The translations under genes were made by a program, and so were the position numbers. A stretch of DNA of 15,649 nt from Syntrophaceae bacterium UBA2251 (lineage in GTDB: Bacteria; Desulfobacterota; Syntrophia; Syntrophales; UBA2251). The stretch spans positions 44,693-60,341 of the forward strand of contig DDXV01000067.1 of the NCBI GenBank assembly GCA_002347815.1, given 5' to 3'. Under the pieces are notes generated by a model, which saw only the letters and a program-made list of their open reading frames with translations, did no database searches and had not been told where the DNA came from. Position 1 is the stretch's first letter, and each line of letters begins with the position of its first letter. This document shows, in pieces, positions 1 to 6,701 of this stretch.

Positions 1-656
1 ACTCCCGCCGTTTCGGGGGACGCCTGCGTCCCGGGCGCGTCCTCCCGAGGGGGCGACGCCGGCGGCGGGAACAAAAAGGTCCGGATTTCGCGGACCCGCC
101 CCCCCTGCACGAAGACGGCGCCGGCGGACGAGGCCCCGACATCCAGCAGGAGGCCGTTGGCGGCAAAGCCCTCGTCCCGGCAAAGCTGCCTCGCCAGCGC
201 CACGGGCGCCACATCGATGAGCGTCAGCCGCCGGACCTTCTCCGCGAGCAGGCGGACCCGCGCTTCCAGCATGGCCACGTCCGCAACGGCGACCAGAAGC
301 TCCGTCCGTTCCGCGACCGCCGCGATCAGATAGTCGAAGGCCGTCCGTTCGAGGGGCTCATGCAGCAGCGGCTCCAGCTCGAAGGGAAGCGCCTGGCGGA
401 TCTTCTTGGGTTCCTTGAACGGCAGGGCGACGGAGCGGAAATGGAAGGCCTCGGCGGGCAGGGAGAGGACGCAGGAGGACTTCAGGAAGGCCGGCTCCGC
501 GAAAAGCGCCTCGAGGGCCCCGGCGTGGCCGGTTTCCTCCGTGAGCGGAATCGTGCGGGCCTGGACGACCTGGCGCCGTCCCTTGAAGCCCGTCGTGACC
601 AGCACGGCATGAACGGCGTCGGGGCGCAGATCGAGGCCGAGGATCGCGTCCGGCAT
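1..656 (-). CDS. gspL: Type II secretion protein GspL, N-terminal part (cut by window edge)
   Basis: This frame is open from an ATG at 656 to the left edge, giving 218 residues of an incomplete protein. I translated it by hand. It begins MPDAILGLDLRPDAVHAVLV, an actin-like (PilM/FtsA-type) phosphate-1-like strand, then has FKEPKKIRQALPFELEPLL (about residues 82-100), typical of the GspL/PilM cytoplasmic domain. A second strand, LLLDVGASSAG, lies near residues 168-178. In type II secretion GspL is an inner-membrane protein whose cytoplasmic domain binds the ATPase GspE; the membrane segment and periplasmic domain would lie beyond the edge. Its ATG directly follows the TAA of gspK with no gap, so the two are probably translationally coupled. 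The last visible part (SPPREDAPGTQASPETAG) is a low-complexity linker. Family assignment is firm from the sequence plus position after gspK. Confidence 0.85.
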   Translation of the reverse strand, partial: MPDAILGLDLRPDAVHAVLVTTGFKGRRQVVQARTIPLTEETGHAGALEALFAEPAFLKSSCVLSLPAEAFHFRSVALPFKEPKKIRQALPFELEPLLHEPLERTAFDYLIAAVAERTELLVAVADVAMLEARVRLLAEKVRRLTLIDVAPVALARQLCRDEGFAANGLLLDVGASSAGAVFVQGGRVREIRTFLFPPPASPPREDAPGTQASPETAG

Positions 657-1631
657 TTACTGGACCCTCCAGGAGAGGAGTTGCATCGCCTTCTTGTCCG
701 GGTCGCGCCGGACCACGCCCGTGACGGTCTGCTGAAGGTTTCCGTAAACCCCCGTCGCGGTGATGCGGAACACCCGGCTTTTCGAGGTGATCAGGTTGGG
801 GTTGATATTGACGCCGCTCATGCCGGAGACGCGGTGGTACCAGAGGGAATCGGACAGGTCGTTGTCCTCGCTCTTGCGGTAGAGTTGCATGTCGCCCACC
901 ATCTCCTCCGTGATCTCCGCCGTCAGGGCGCGCAGCACCAGCACCGGGGCCGTGTTGATGTTGATGCGCCCGTCCCCGTGAAGGGTGACGAGCGACGCCA
1001 GGCCCGGCGTATCCTCCCCGCCGTAGAGGAGTTCCTTCGTGATCCCCTTTACCATCAACAATTCCTCAATGCAATCCAGGGGTGCATTTTTGACCGGGTA
1101 CGGGCGTTCCAGGGCCGCGTAATGGAAGGCCTCCGCCCCGTCTTCGCCCGTCACCTCGCTGTCCGCGTCCAGCCAGTCCTTCAGCGAATCGACGATCGCA
1201 TGGACCTGCTTCTGCTCCAGGCGGAACTCCGGCAGGCTGAGGAGGCGGATGAGCAGGCTTCCGAGTTCCTGGTTGTACGTGGCGCCCACAACGAGCTTGT
1301 TGAGCGGGATGCGCCCCGAGTCGTCCTCGATGGCGAGGCGGCAGTTTTCCGGACTCAGGTCCTCCCCGGTTTTTTCCAGGACCCGCTCCGGTTTCGACCA
1401 GTCCTCGGTCAGGCCGTCGAAACCGTTCCGGTCCGCCAGCAGGAAGGCCTCGCCCGCCGCAAACCCCGATTTGGCGAGATACCGGAGACGGACGGCGTCG
1501 CCGGTGTTTATTGCGTCGTAGATCTCGCCGCGGCTGTCGCGGTTCAGCTCGAGGGTCACCGCGATGATGATGCTGATCATCAGAAGAACCACGATCAGGG
1601 CCACGCCCCGCTGATCAGGTTGTCTGGCCAT
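657..1631 (-). CDS. gspK: Type II secretion minor pseudopilin GspK
   Basis: The product is 324 residues, the usual size for GspK, the largest minor pseudopilin, which caps the tip of the pseudopilus with GspI and GspJ. The start gives a 9-residue leader, MARQPDQRG, ending in the Gly that precedes prepilin peptidase cleavage, followed by the hydrophobic helix VALIVVLLMISIIIAVTLEL. Position +5 of the mature protein is Val, not Glu; absence of Glu5 is characteristic of GspK. The motif GRININTAPVLVLRALT (about residues 219-235) is a hallmark of the large GspK alpha-helical domain. The start codon lies inside the end of gspJ (17-nt overlap) and the stop abuts the gspL start, so the genes form one tight operon. 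Confidence is high. Confidence 0.95.
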   Translation of the reverse strand: MARQPDQRGVALIVVLLMISIIIAVTLELNRDSRGEIYDAINTGDAVRLRYLAKSGFAAGEAFLLADRNGFDGLTEDWSKPERVLEKTGEDLSPENCRLAIEDDSGRIPLNKLVVGATYNQELGSLLIRLLSLPEFRLEQKQVHAIVDSLKDWLDADSEVTGEDGAEAFHYAALERPYPVKNAPLDCIEELLMVKGITKELLYGGEDTPGLASLVTLHGDGRININTAPVLVLRALTAEITEEMVGDMQLYRKSEDNDLSDSLWYHRVSGMSGVNINPNLITSKSRVFRITATGVYGNLQQTVTGVVRRDPDKKAMQLLSWRVQ

Positions 1632-2373
1632 CGGATTCCACCCGGTTGACGGGGAGATAGACCTGCGTCGAAAAAACGTAGGGCCGCTCGGGATCGCGCG
1701 GATTGTTGAGCTTCAGATGAACGAGGACGGCGACGGGGGCGGCCTTCTTCTGCGTCTCCGCCGTGGAGGACGAATCCCACGCGTCCGTCATGAACCCCTC
1801 GCGATCGACGAAATCGAAGGTCAGCGAGTGCACGTTTTCACAGACGACGAAGCCTGCCTGCGCCTCCTCGTCCGGCGTCTCGCCGCCGGAATACACGGTG
1901 TCGCTGCGGCGGAGGACGTACCCTTCCTGATCCTCCACGGCCGCCAGCTCGTAGCGGATGGCCGCCATGCCGCTCGCGGGCTCTTTCTCCCGGAAGGCGA
2001 TGTGGGACGACGACAGGAAGCTCAACTCCAGGAGAACCCGGTCCCGTTCCCCGCCCTTTCGCAGCGACACGTAAAACGATCCCTTGTACGGCACGACGCC
2101 GTTGAGGTCCTGCGTCATCCGGAACAGGGCGCTCCGCGCCATGGCGTACGCCTCCGCGTCGTATCCCGTGTCCCGGATGATGCGGAACGTCCCCGTGTAG
2201 GCCGCGTACACCGTCGAGAGCACGATGCCGAGAATGAAGATGGCGATCAGGATCTCGATCAGGGTGAAGCCGCGCGCCCCGGGGGCGGCCCGCCGGGCCG
2301 CTCTCCGGTCCGACTCCCGCGCCTTCTCGGCGCAATCCGCCCCCCGCACGGCCAGACCGGGGGTTATCGTCAT
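1615..2373 (-). CDS. gspJ: Type II secretion minor pseudopilin GspJ (start uncertain)
   Basis: A prepilin-type segment, GFTLIEILIAIFILGIV, with Gly at -1 and Glu at +5, precedes a GspJ-like body with the conserved stretch AYAMARSALFRMTQDL and the closing beta strands VAVLVHLKLNN...YVFSTQVYLP. GspJ is one of the pseudopilus tip proteins that pairs with GspI and GspK. The reading frame is open back to an ATG at 2532, 7 nt after the gspI stop, but that start would put 87 residues before the cleavage Gly. The extra part is encoded by what looks like a diverged dispersed-hairpin element. I therefore prefer the ATG at 2373 (leader 35 residues); a GTG at 2349 is also possible. None has a good ribosome site. 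The end overlaps gspK by 17 nt. Function is firm; the start is not. Confidence 0.88.
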   Translation of the reverse strand: MTITPGLAVRGADCAEKARESDRRAARRAAPGARGFTLIEILIAIFILGIVLSTVYAAYTGTFRIIRDTGYDAEAYAMARSALFRMTQDLNGVVPYKGSFYVSLRKGGERDRVLLELSFLSSSHIAFREKEPASGMAAIRYELAAVEDQEGYVLRRSDTVYSGGETPDEEAQAGFVVCENVHSLTFDFVDREGFMTDAWDSSSTAETQKKAAPVAVLVHLKLNNPRDPERPYVFSTQVYLPVNRVESDGQTT

Positions 2374-2500
2374 TCCCGGGCCCGCGGCCCTCCCGTCTTC
2401 ACGAATCCGCGGGACCGGGGCGCATTGGCCGCCCTTCCCCGCCGAAGCGGCGGGAATCGCCAGATGCCGGCCGGTCGTGGATTCCAGACGGTGACGGAAT
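2368..2500 (-). repeat. Diverged dispersed hairpin element between gspI and gspJ
   Basis: On the minus strand this stretch contains GACGGGAGGG (2397-2388) followed after 9 nt by CGGGAATGACG (2378-2368). The same two words occur in the same order, 13 nt apart, at 9936-9969 in the efflux operon. It also contains a hairpin with 7-bp arms, cccgccg at 2438-2444 and cggcggg at 2448-2454, and a TGGAATCC word upstream. I read it as an old copy of the same mobile or REP-like element. The preferred gspJ ATG lies within its CGGGAATGACG end. Confidence 0.5.
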
Positions 2501-2539
2501 ACAGAAAATGCACCCATTTCAAAAGGCCTCATGCCCCGT

Positions 2540-2956
2540 TCACGTCTTGAGATCCGCCCGGTACAGGACGAGGGTGTAGGCGTTGTTCGTCACGAGCCGT
2601 TCATTCCGAACCGTCAGCCTGATCTTCTTGAGGGATTCCTGCCCCGTGTCGGCCACCTCGACCTGCCAGGCGTAATCGGGATAATCCTCGCCGAAATCGC
2701 CGCTGTCGTTGGCGACGCTCTCCAGCTTCAGGGCCTCCAGTTCCGCCATCTTGCCCTGGGCGAGGAGGGTGGCGGTCGTCAGGAACCGGGCCTGTCCGGA
2801 CATGGAGATGCTCTGGGATTGCGACTGAAACGCCGCGACAAGCGCAATGGCGAGGATGGCCATGGCGATCATCACCTCGAGCAGTGTGAAGCCGGCGGCC
2901 TCCGGCCGCTTCCCTCTCGGATTCTCGATTGTCGTCGGACTCAAGTCAACGTCCAC
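2540..2956 (-). CDS. gspI: Type II secretion minor pseudopilin GspI
   Basis: The 138-residue product has a leader ending PEAAG, then the mature N-terminus FTLLEVMIAMAILAIALVA with Glu at +5, and the GspI-type sequence ATLLAQGKMAELEAL, where other members have a similar Q-x-K/R-M-x-E-x-E pattern. The C-terminal strands YAWQVEV and IRLTVRNE...YTLVLYRAD fit the small GspI fold. GspI nucleates the pseudopilus tip with GspJ and GspK. The start drawn here is a GTG at 2956; a TTG at 2944 sits better after AAGGG (2960-2956) and would shorten the leader to 18 residues. The gene is the first of the visible cluster: only the repeat array, not gspH, lies upstream. Confidence in the family is high. Confidence 0.93.
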   Translation of the reverse strand: MDVDLSPTTIENPRGKRPEAAGFTLLEVMIAMAILAIALVAAFQSQSQSISMSGQARFLTTATLLAQGKMAELEALKLESVANDSGDFGEDYPDYAWQVEVADTGQESLKKIRLTVRNERLVTNNAYTLVLYRADLKT

Positions 2957-3328
2957 CCTTCAGGCATGCCCGCAAACGAGACGATCCCGCACCTCGTCCC
3001 GGGCTGTGCTATCGTTTTTACTACGATCCGCGACGCCAAGACAAGGCCTTTGTGCCCAACGTCATCACGGAGAAGGGGAACGGGTCGGGCCGCCCGGGGT
3101 TTCCCGCCGGGGGAAAGGAGTACGGGCGGGGCCACCCGGGGATTTCCCGCCGGGGGAAAGGGGTACGGGCGGGGCGCTCGGGGATTTTCCGCCGCGGGAA
3201 AGGGGTACGGGCGGGGCGCTCGGGGATTTTCCGCCGCGGGGGAAAGGGGCGCGGACGCCGGCGGAGCGGACGGACGAGGCGCGCCCGCCGCATCGCCCCG
3301 CCGGAAACGACCGCGGCAGGCCAAACGG
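2957..3328 (-). other. Gene-less stretch between the dehydrogenase and gspI
   Basis: I see no credible coding region in these 372 bases on either strand. The long open frames here follow the tandem repeat and have no ribosome site or family resemblance. The right two thirds are the 43-bp tandem array and GC-rich flanks. The left part (about 2957-3069) is less GC-rich, with a small patch atcgtttttactacgat (3011-3027), and must hold any promoter for gspI. No convincing -35/-10 pair was found. The GspH gene expected before gspI is absent. Confidence 0.6.
3070..3254. repeat. Tandem array of four ~43-bp hairpin-bearing units
   Basis: Four units follow head to tail: 3070-3112 (43 bp, most diverged), 3113-3155 (43), 3156-3197 (42) and 3198-3241 (44), then a partial unit to about 3254. 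Each begins gaaagg or a variant, contains tacgggcgggg or a variant, and ends with a pyrimidine/purine inverted repeat such as tttccc-gccgg-gggaaa or ttttccgccgcgggaaa. The third and fourth units agree over their first 42 nt. The array sits downstream of the dehydrogenase stop and upstream of gspI on the minus strand. The small hairpins could slow transcription, but there is no following T-run, so it is not a standard terminator. Confidence 0.85.
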
Positions 3329-4549
3329 TTACAGGAAGGACACGGCCGTCTTGACCGCCCGGTTCGCCGCCTTGCGCATGTTCACCTCGATCATGTCCGC
3401 GTAGCGCTCCAGGGGGAAGGTGTGGGTGATCATCCCCTGGAGGTTCACCCGGCCCTCGACGGCGAAGCGGAGGGCCGTCTCGAAGACGTGCTCGCGGCGG
3501 CCGTCCACGGTGTTGACGCCGTGGGCGTAGACGCCCCGGATCGTCTGGAGCTTGAGCCACAGGGGCGTCAGGTCCAGCTTGACCTCGTCCCCGATCCCCA
3601 CGACGCTCAGGGTGCCGCCCCCGGCGAGCGAGCGCATGGCCGGCCGCAGCGTGTCGGTGTGGCCGACGCAGTCGAAGATCTTCGTGAAGCCGCCCATCAG
3701 GATGGGCTTCCCGAGGAGCGGCTTGTAGGACGCCGCGCCCGCGATGCGCGCGGCCGCCCCCGGGATGTCGCCGTCCGTCACCACGTGGTCGGCGCCCGCC
3801 TTCGCCGCGAGTTCGGCGTGAAACCGGGAGGGCTCCGCCACCGTGATCGTGCAGGGGATGCCGAGCGCCCGGATCGACTGGACGACGAGGCTGCCGATGA
3901 CCCCGGCGCCGATGACGAGCACCCGGTCCCGCGGCTCCGGCCGGTTGTCGAGCACCGCCTGGAGGGTCACGCCCAGGGGCTCCATCAGGGCGCCCGCCTC
4001 GACGGACATCCCCTCCGGCAGCCGGTGGATCTGGCCGGCGTGCGCGACAAGATACGGGGCGAAGCCGCCGTTGACGTCCCGGCAGATTCCCGTGAACATC
4101 CCCGGAGACAGGCGTCCCCGGGCCGTGTTCTCGCAGCTCCCGGGGCGTCCGGCCCGGCAGCTCGGGCAGGCCGGATCGATCCCGCGGACCGCGCAGGGGA
4201 GCCCCGGCGACAGCGTCACGCGGTCCCCGACGTTAAACCCCGCAACGCCCGCCCCGGCCTCCACGACCTCGCCGCACAGCTCGTGGCCCAGCACGCAGGG
4301 GAAGGAGGTGAAGGGCGAGGCGGTGGGGGAGTCCTTGAGGAAAACCAGGCTCTGGTCGGAGCCGCAGAACCCGCACAACAACGTCCGGAGCTTCACCCAG
4401 TCCGGCCCCGGCAGGGCGGGCTCCGGAATCTCGGCCAGCCGGACCGTCGCGATCGGCCCCTTGTAGAAGAGTGACGGAAACAGGGCGCCCAGAGGCTTGA
4501 GCACCACGAACTTCGCCGCGGACGCGGAAAACAGCAGCGCTTTCATCAT
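3329..4549 (-). CDS. Zinc-dependent medium-chain alcohol dehydrogenase
   Basis: This is a 406-residue MDR-family oxidoreductase predicted to interconvert an alcohol and a carbonyl with a nicotinamide cofactor in the cytoplasm. Catalytic zinc residues are visible: Cys62 in CGFCGSD, His89-Glu90 in LGHELCGEV, and Glu190 in LMEPLGV. Four structural-zinc cysteines are present at 119, 128, 131 and 139; the gap between the first two is 8 residues instead of the usual 2. The Rossmann motif GAGVIG is at 214-219, and AEPSR after the second strand suggests NAD(H) preference. An N-terminal extension of about 25 residues is unusual. Two ATGs occur in tandem; the second, at 4546, is better spaced from AAGGGG (4558-4553). 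It follows the ThDP enzyme by 23 nt and is probably co-transcribed. The substrate cannot be read from sequence; an acyloin, diol or hydroxyaldehyde is plausible from context. Confidence 0.9.
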   Translation of the reverse strand: MMKALLFSASAAKFVVLKPLGALFPSLFYKGPIATVRLAEIPEPALPGPDWVKLRTLLCGFCGSDQSLVFLKDSPTASPFTSFPCVLGHELCGEVVEAGAGVAGFNVGDRVTLSPGLPCAVRGIDPACPSCRAGRPGSCENTARGRLSPGMFTGICRDVNGGFAPYLVAHAGQIHRLPEGMSVEAGALMEPLGVTLQAVLDNRPEPRDRVLVIGAGVIGSLVVQSIRALGIPCTITVAEPSRFHAELAAKAGADHVVTDGDIPGAAARIAGAASYKPLLGKPILMGGFTKIFDCVGHTDTLRPAMRSLAGGGTLSVVGIGDEVKLDLTPLWLKLQTIRGVYAHGVNTVDGRREHVFETALRFAVEGRVNLQGMITHTFPLERYADMIEVNMRKAANRAVKTAVSFL

Positions 4550-4572
4550 CCCCCCCTTTTAGCGAAATGCAC

Positions 4573-6243
4573 TCACTTCTCCATGGTCAGGGCATCCACG
4601 AACATCAGCGTCGCCGGGCTCGTCACGCACGGGTCGGTGATCACGTTGACGCAGGCCGGCTTGCCGGAGGCAAGTGCGCGCTCGAGCGCCGGGACGATCT
4701 CGTCGTCCTTCGTCACGAACTCGCCGTGACCGCCCAGGGCCTCGACGACCCGGTCGTAGCGAACGACCCCGAGGCCGGAACCGACGCAGCGGTCGTTGCC
4801 GTAGGTCATCTCCTGGCCGTGCTTGATCATCCCCCAGGCCTGGTCGTTGCAAATGACGCAGACGAAGGGGATGCCGTGGCGGACCGCCGTGTCGAACTCC
4901 ATCGCGTTCAGGCCGAACGAGCCGTCCCCGTTGACGACGACGACGGTCTTCTCCGGCCGGGCCAGCTTGGCCCCGATCCCGAAGGGGATCCCCGTGCCGA
5001 GGCAGCCGAAGAGCCCGCCCGCCCCCACGAGGACGCCGCCCTTCTCCTTCGCCGTGAGGCCCATCAGGGCAAAATAGCAGGTGTCCCCGCCGTCCGCGAT
5101 GAAGATCGCGTCGTCCGGGGCGGTCTCGCGGATCCGCTCGACGAGGCGGGCCGGGTGGATCGGGTCGGAGGCCTTGCCGCGGAGCTCCACCTCCGCCGCG
5201 ACCATGGGCAGGTACATGTCCTTCAGGGCCTTGAGCCAGTCGCCGTGCCCGCGCTTCGCGACCGCGCCGTTCAACTGCGCCAGGACGAGCCCCATATCGC
5301 CGACGAGGCCGACGTCGGTTTCCCGGTTGCGGTCGATCTCCGTCGCGTCGATGTCCACACGCACGACCTTGGCTTGCGGGAAGATCTGGCCGAACATCAA
5401 CAGCCAGTTGTAGCGGATCCCGAGGACGACGATCAGGTCGGCCGTCGACAGGGCGGTCATCAGGGCCATCTGGCCGCCGTCCCACAGCGACAGGGGATGG
5501 TCGTCCGGGAGGGCGCCCCGGCCGTTGTCCATCAGGAGGAAGGGGATGCCCGTCTTCTCGACGAAGGCCGCGAGCGCCGCCTCGCAGTCGCTGAAGCCGA
5601 CGCCGCTCCCGCCCAGGATGAAGGGCTTCTGCGCCCCGTCGATCAGTCCGGCCGCCTCCCGGACCGCCGCTTCGTCCGCGGCGGAGCGGTAGACGCGACC
5701 GCCGCGCCGCGGGACCGGGACCTCGGCCTCCTCGACCTTGACGTTCAGGACGTCGGGGGGGATCTCCAGGAGGACCGGCCCGGGGCGACCGGCGACGGCG
5801 TGGCGGAAGGCCTTGGCCACGTACTCGGGTATCCGCCGGATGTCGTGGCAGACGCCGGACCACTTGACGAGGGTCTGGACCATCGCGGCCTGGTTCATCC
5901 CCTGCAGGGCGCCGCGGTCCCAGTCGCGGCGGGGGGCCATGCCGCTGATCACGACGATCGGAACGTTGTCGAGGCTCGCGTTGACGAGGCCCGTCAGGGC
6001 GTTGGTGTACCCGGGGCCGGCCGTCACCAGGCAGACGCCGGCGTGCGGTCCGTAGATCGACCAGGCGTGGGCCATCATCGCCGCCGCCTGTTCGTGACGG
6101 ACATCGACGATCCGGACGCCGTACTCGAGAAATCCGTCGTAGATCCGGTCGATGTGACCGCCCGCCAGCGAGAAGACCGTCTTCACCCCCTCGACGTCCC
6201 GGAGATACTTCGCCAACAGATGACCGCCGTAGATCATGCCCAT
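4573..6243 (-). CDS. ThDP-dependent carboligase/lyase, benzaldehyde lyase-like (acetolactate synthase fold)
   Basis: The 556-residue product has the three-domain layout of the acetolactate synthase superfamily. The catalytic Glu51 lies in VRHEQAAAMMAHA, and the ThDP/Mg motif runs from GDG (439-441) to Asn466 in CNDQAWGM. Most database labels would be 'acetolactate synthase', but the N-terminus (GMIYGGHLL, GGHIDRIYD, VTAGPGYTNA, QGMNQAAMV) matches my memory of Pseudomonas benzaldehyde lyase. Its active-site His29, Glu50 and Gln113 would correspond here to His30, Glu51 and Gln114. That enzyme makes and cleaves 2-hydroxyketones rather than decarboxylating pyruvate. No transmembrane segment or signal peptide is seen. 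AAGGAGGG (6255-6248), 4 nt before the ATG, supports the start. The alcohol dehydrogenase gene follows. Oxalyl-CoA decarboxylase or 2-hydroxyacyl-CoA lyase remain alternatives. Family is certain; the reaction is inferred. Confidence 0.88.
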   Translation of the reverse strand: MGMIYGGHLLAKYLRDVEGVKTVFSLAGGHIDRIYDGFLEYGVRIVDVRHEQAAAMMAHAWSIYGPHAGVCLVTAGPGYTNALTGLVNASLDNVPIVVISGMAPRRDWDRGALQGMNQAAMVQTLVKWSGVCHDIRRIPEYVAKAFRHAVAGRPGPVLLEIPPDVLNVKVEEAEVPVPRRGGRVYRSAADEAAVREAAGLIDGAQKPFILGGSGVGFSDCEAALAAFVEKTGIPFLLMDNGRGALPDDHPLSLWDGGQMALMTALSTADLIVVLGIRYNWLLMFGQIFPQAKVVRVDIDATEIDRNRETDVGLVGDMGLVLAQLNGAVAKRGHGDWLKALKDMYLPMVAAEVELRGKASDPIHPARLVERIRETAPDDAIFIADGGDTCYFALMGLTAKEKGGVLVGAGGLFGCLGTGIPFGIGAKLARPEKTVVVVNGDGSFGLNAMEFDTAVRHGIPFVCVICNDQAWGMIKHGQEMTYGNDRCVGSGLGVVRYDRVVEALGGHGEFVTKDDEIVPALERALASGKPACVNVITDPCVTSPATLMFVDALTMEK

Positions 6244-6270
6244 AACGCCCTCCTTGGTTTGGATTCCGTG

Positions 6271-6285
6271 TGAACGGCCCGTTCA
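6271..6285. promoter_or_regulatory. Perfect 15-nt palindrome in the leader of the ThDP gene
   Basis: TGAACGG, one central C, then CCGTTCA form exact 7-bp arms, 28 nt before the ThDP enzyme start and downstream of its predicted promoter. The size and symmetry fit a dimeric repressor site. It differs from the AACCGGTT site near tetR. The binding protein is unknown. It could instead be a small mRNA hairpin close to the ribosome site. Confidence 0.45.
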
Positions 6286-6377
6286 GGCCTTCCGTGATGG
6301 TTCGATGGATCGGAAGATGGACGCGTTTCCCCCGCGAACGGGGCCTCGGCCGGGGACCGTGAGGAAACGGCGCTTCC

Positions 6378-6406
6378 TGTATAGGGGAACGGCGCCCTTT
6401 TTTCAA
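6378..6406 (-). promoter_or_regulatory. Predicted sigma-70 promoter for the ThDP-dehydrogenase operon
   Basis: On the minus strand TTGAAA (6406-6401) is followed after exactly 17 nt by TATACA (6383-6378), matching the -35 consensus at 5 of 6 and the -10 at 4 of 6 positions. It sits in the most AT-rich part of the region, about 130 nt before the ThDP gene start, leaving a long leader that contains the 15-nt palindrome. An alternative upstream -35 word, TTGTCA (6419-6414), is also present. Confidence 0.5.
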
Positions 6407-6568
6407 TCAAAATTGACAACGCCGGAATCCGGCCTGTCCGTCATGGCGGATGGGTCGAACCGTGACCCGGGATCTATCCTTGCATGCATTCCCCGGCAAG
6501 CCCGGGGCGGCGGAGGGGACGTTTGCGGGAGCATCCCGACGGAGCGCGGTCGCGGGCAAAAAAAACGC

Positions 6569-6613
6569 TTGACAGGCCCGTCCGGATATTATACCAACCG
6601 GTTAGTTTAAACT
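6569..6613 (+). promoter_or_regulatory. Predicted promoter and TetR-type operator of the efflux operon
   Basis: A perfect -35 word TTGACA (6569-6574) is followed by TATACC (6590-6595); the 15-nt spacer is short for sigma-70, so the exact -10 is unsure. Directly at and after it lies ACCAACCGGTTAGT (6594-6607), a near-palindrome centred on AACCGGTT (6597-6604) with 6 of 7 symmetric pairs, and then the 10-nt palindrome AGTTTAAACT (6604-6613). A repressor bound here would cover the start of transcription. This fits autoregulation by the TetR protein encoded 90 nt downstream. Confidence 0.6.
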
Positions 6614-6701
6614 TTTGGTTGAAAAAGGCCGAATACCCGGACACGGCGCCCGGCCCGGAAGCCAGCGTCGTTTCCCTCCGGCCCCTTAAACCCAGGACGC
6701 C

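Larger units (their letters stand above)
6244..6701. other. Divergent control region between the ThDP gene and tetR
   Basis: These 458 bases hold no gene I can support. They contain the 5' leaders and promoters of the two divergent operons, entered separately, and several palindromes: 6271-6285, a 5-bp-arm hairpin gccgg-aat-ccggc at 6421-6433, tgcatgca at 6480-6487, and the AACCGGTT and AGTTTAAACT palindromes at 6597-6613. Two AT-richer patches (about 6395-6420 and 6555-6625) coincide with the predicted promoters. Confidence 0.7.

Noticed and set aside
3070..3254. CRISPR array
   Set aside because: Units are directly contiguous with no unique spacers between repeats.
2941..3324. Minus-strand 127-codon frame with repeated ENPRAPRPYPFP peptides
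   Set aside because: The repeat peptide comes from the 43-bp DNA array, whose copies differ by single bases, so the frame is not maintained as a coding repeat; there is no ribosome site.
2531..4474. Plus-strand open frame of 647 codons
   Set aside because: It runs opposite gspI and the dehydrogenase and through the tandem repeat; its protein is low-complexity and lacks any family motif.
4559..6406. Long frames on both strands overlapping the ThDP enzyme
   Set aside because: They are GC-skew shadows, dominated by Arg/Pro/Gly, with no motif; the 556-residue frame has clear ThDP motifs.
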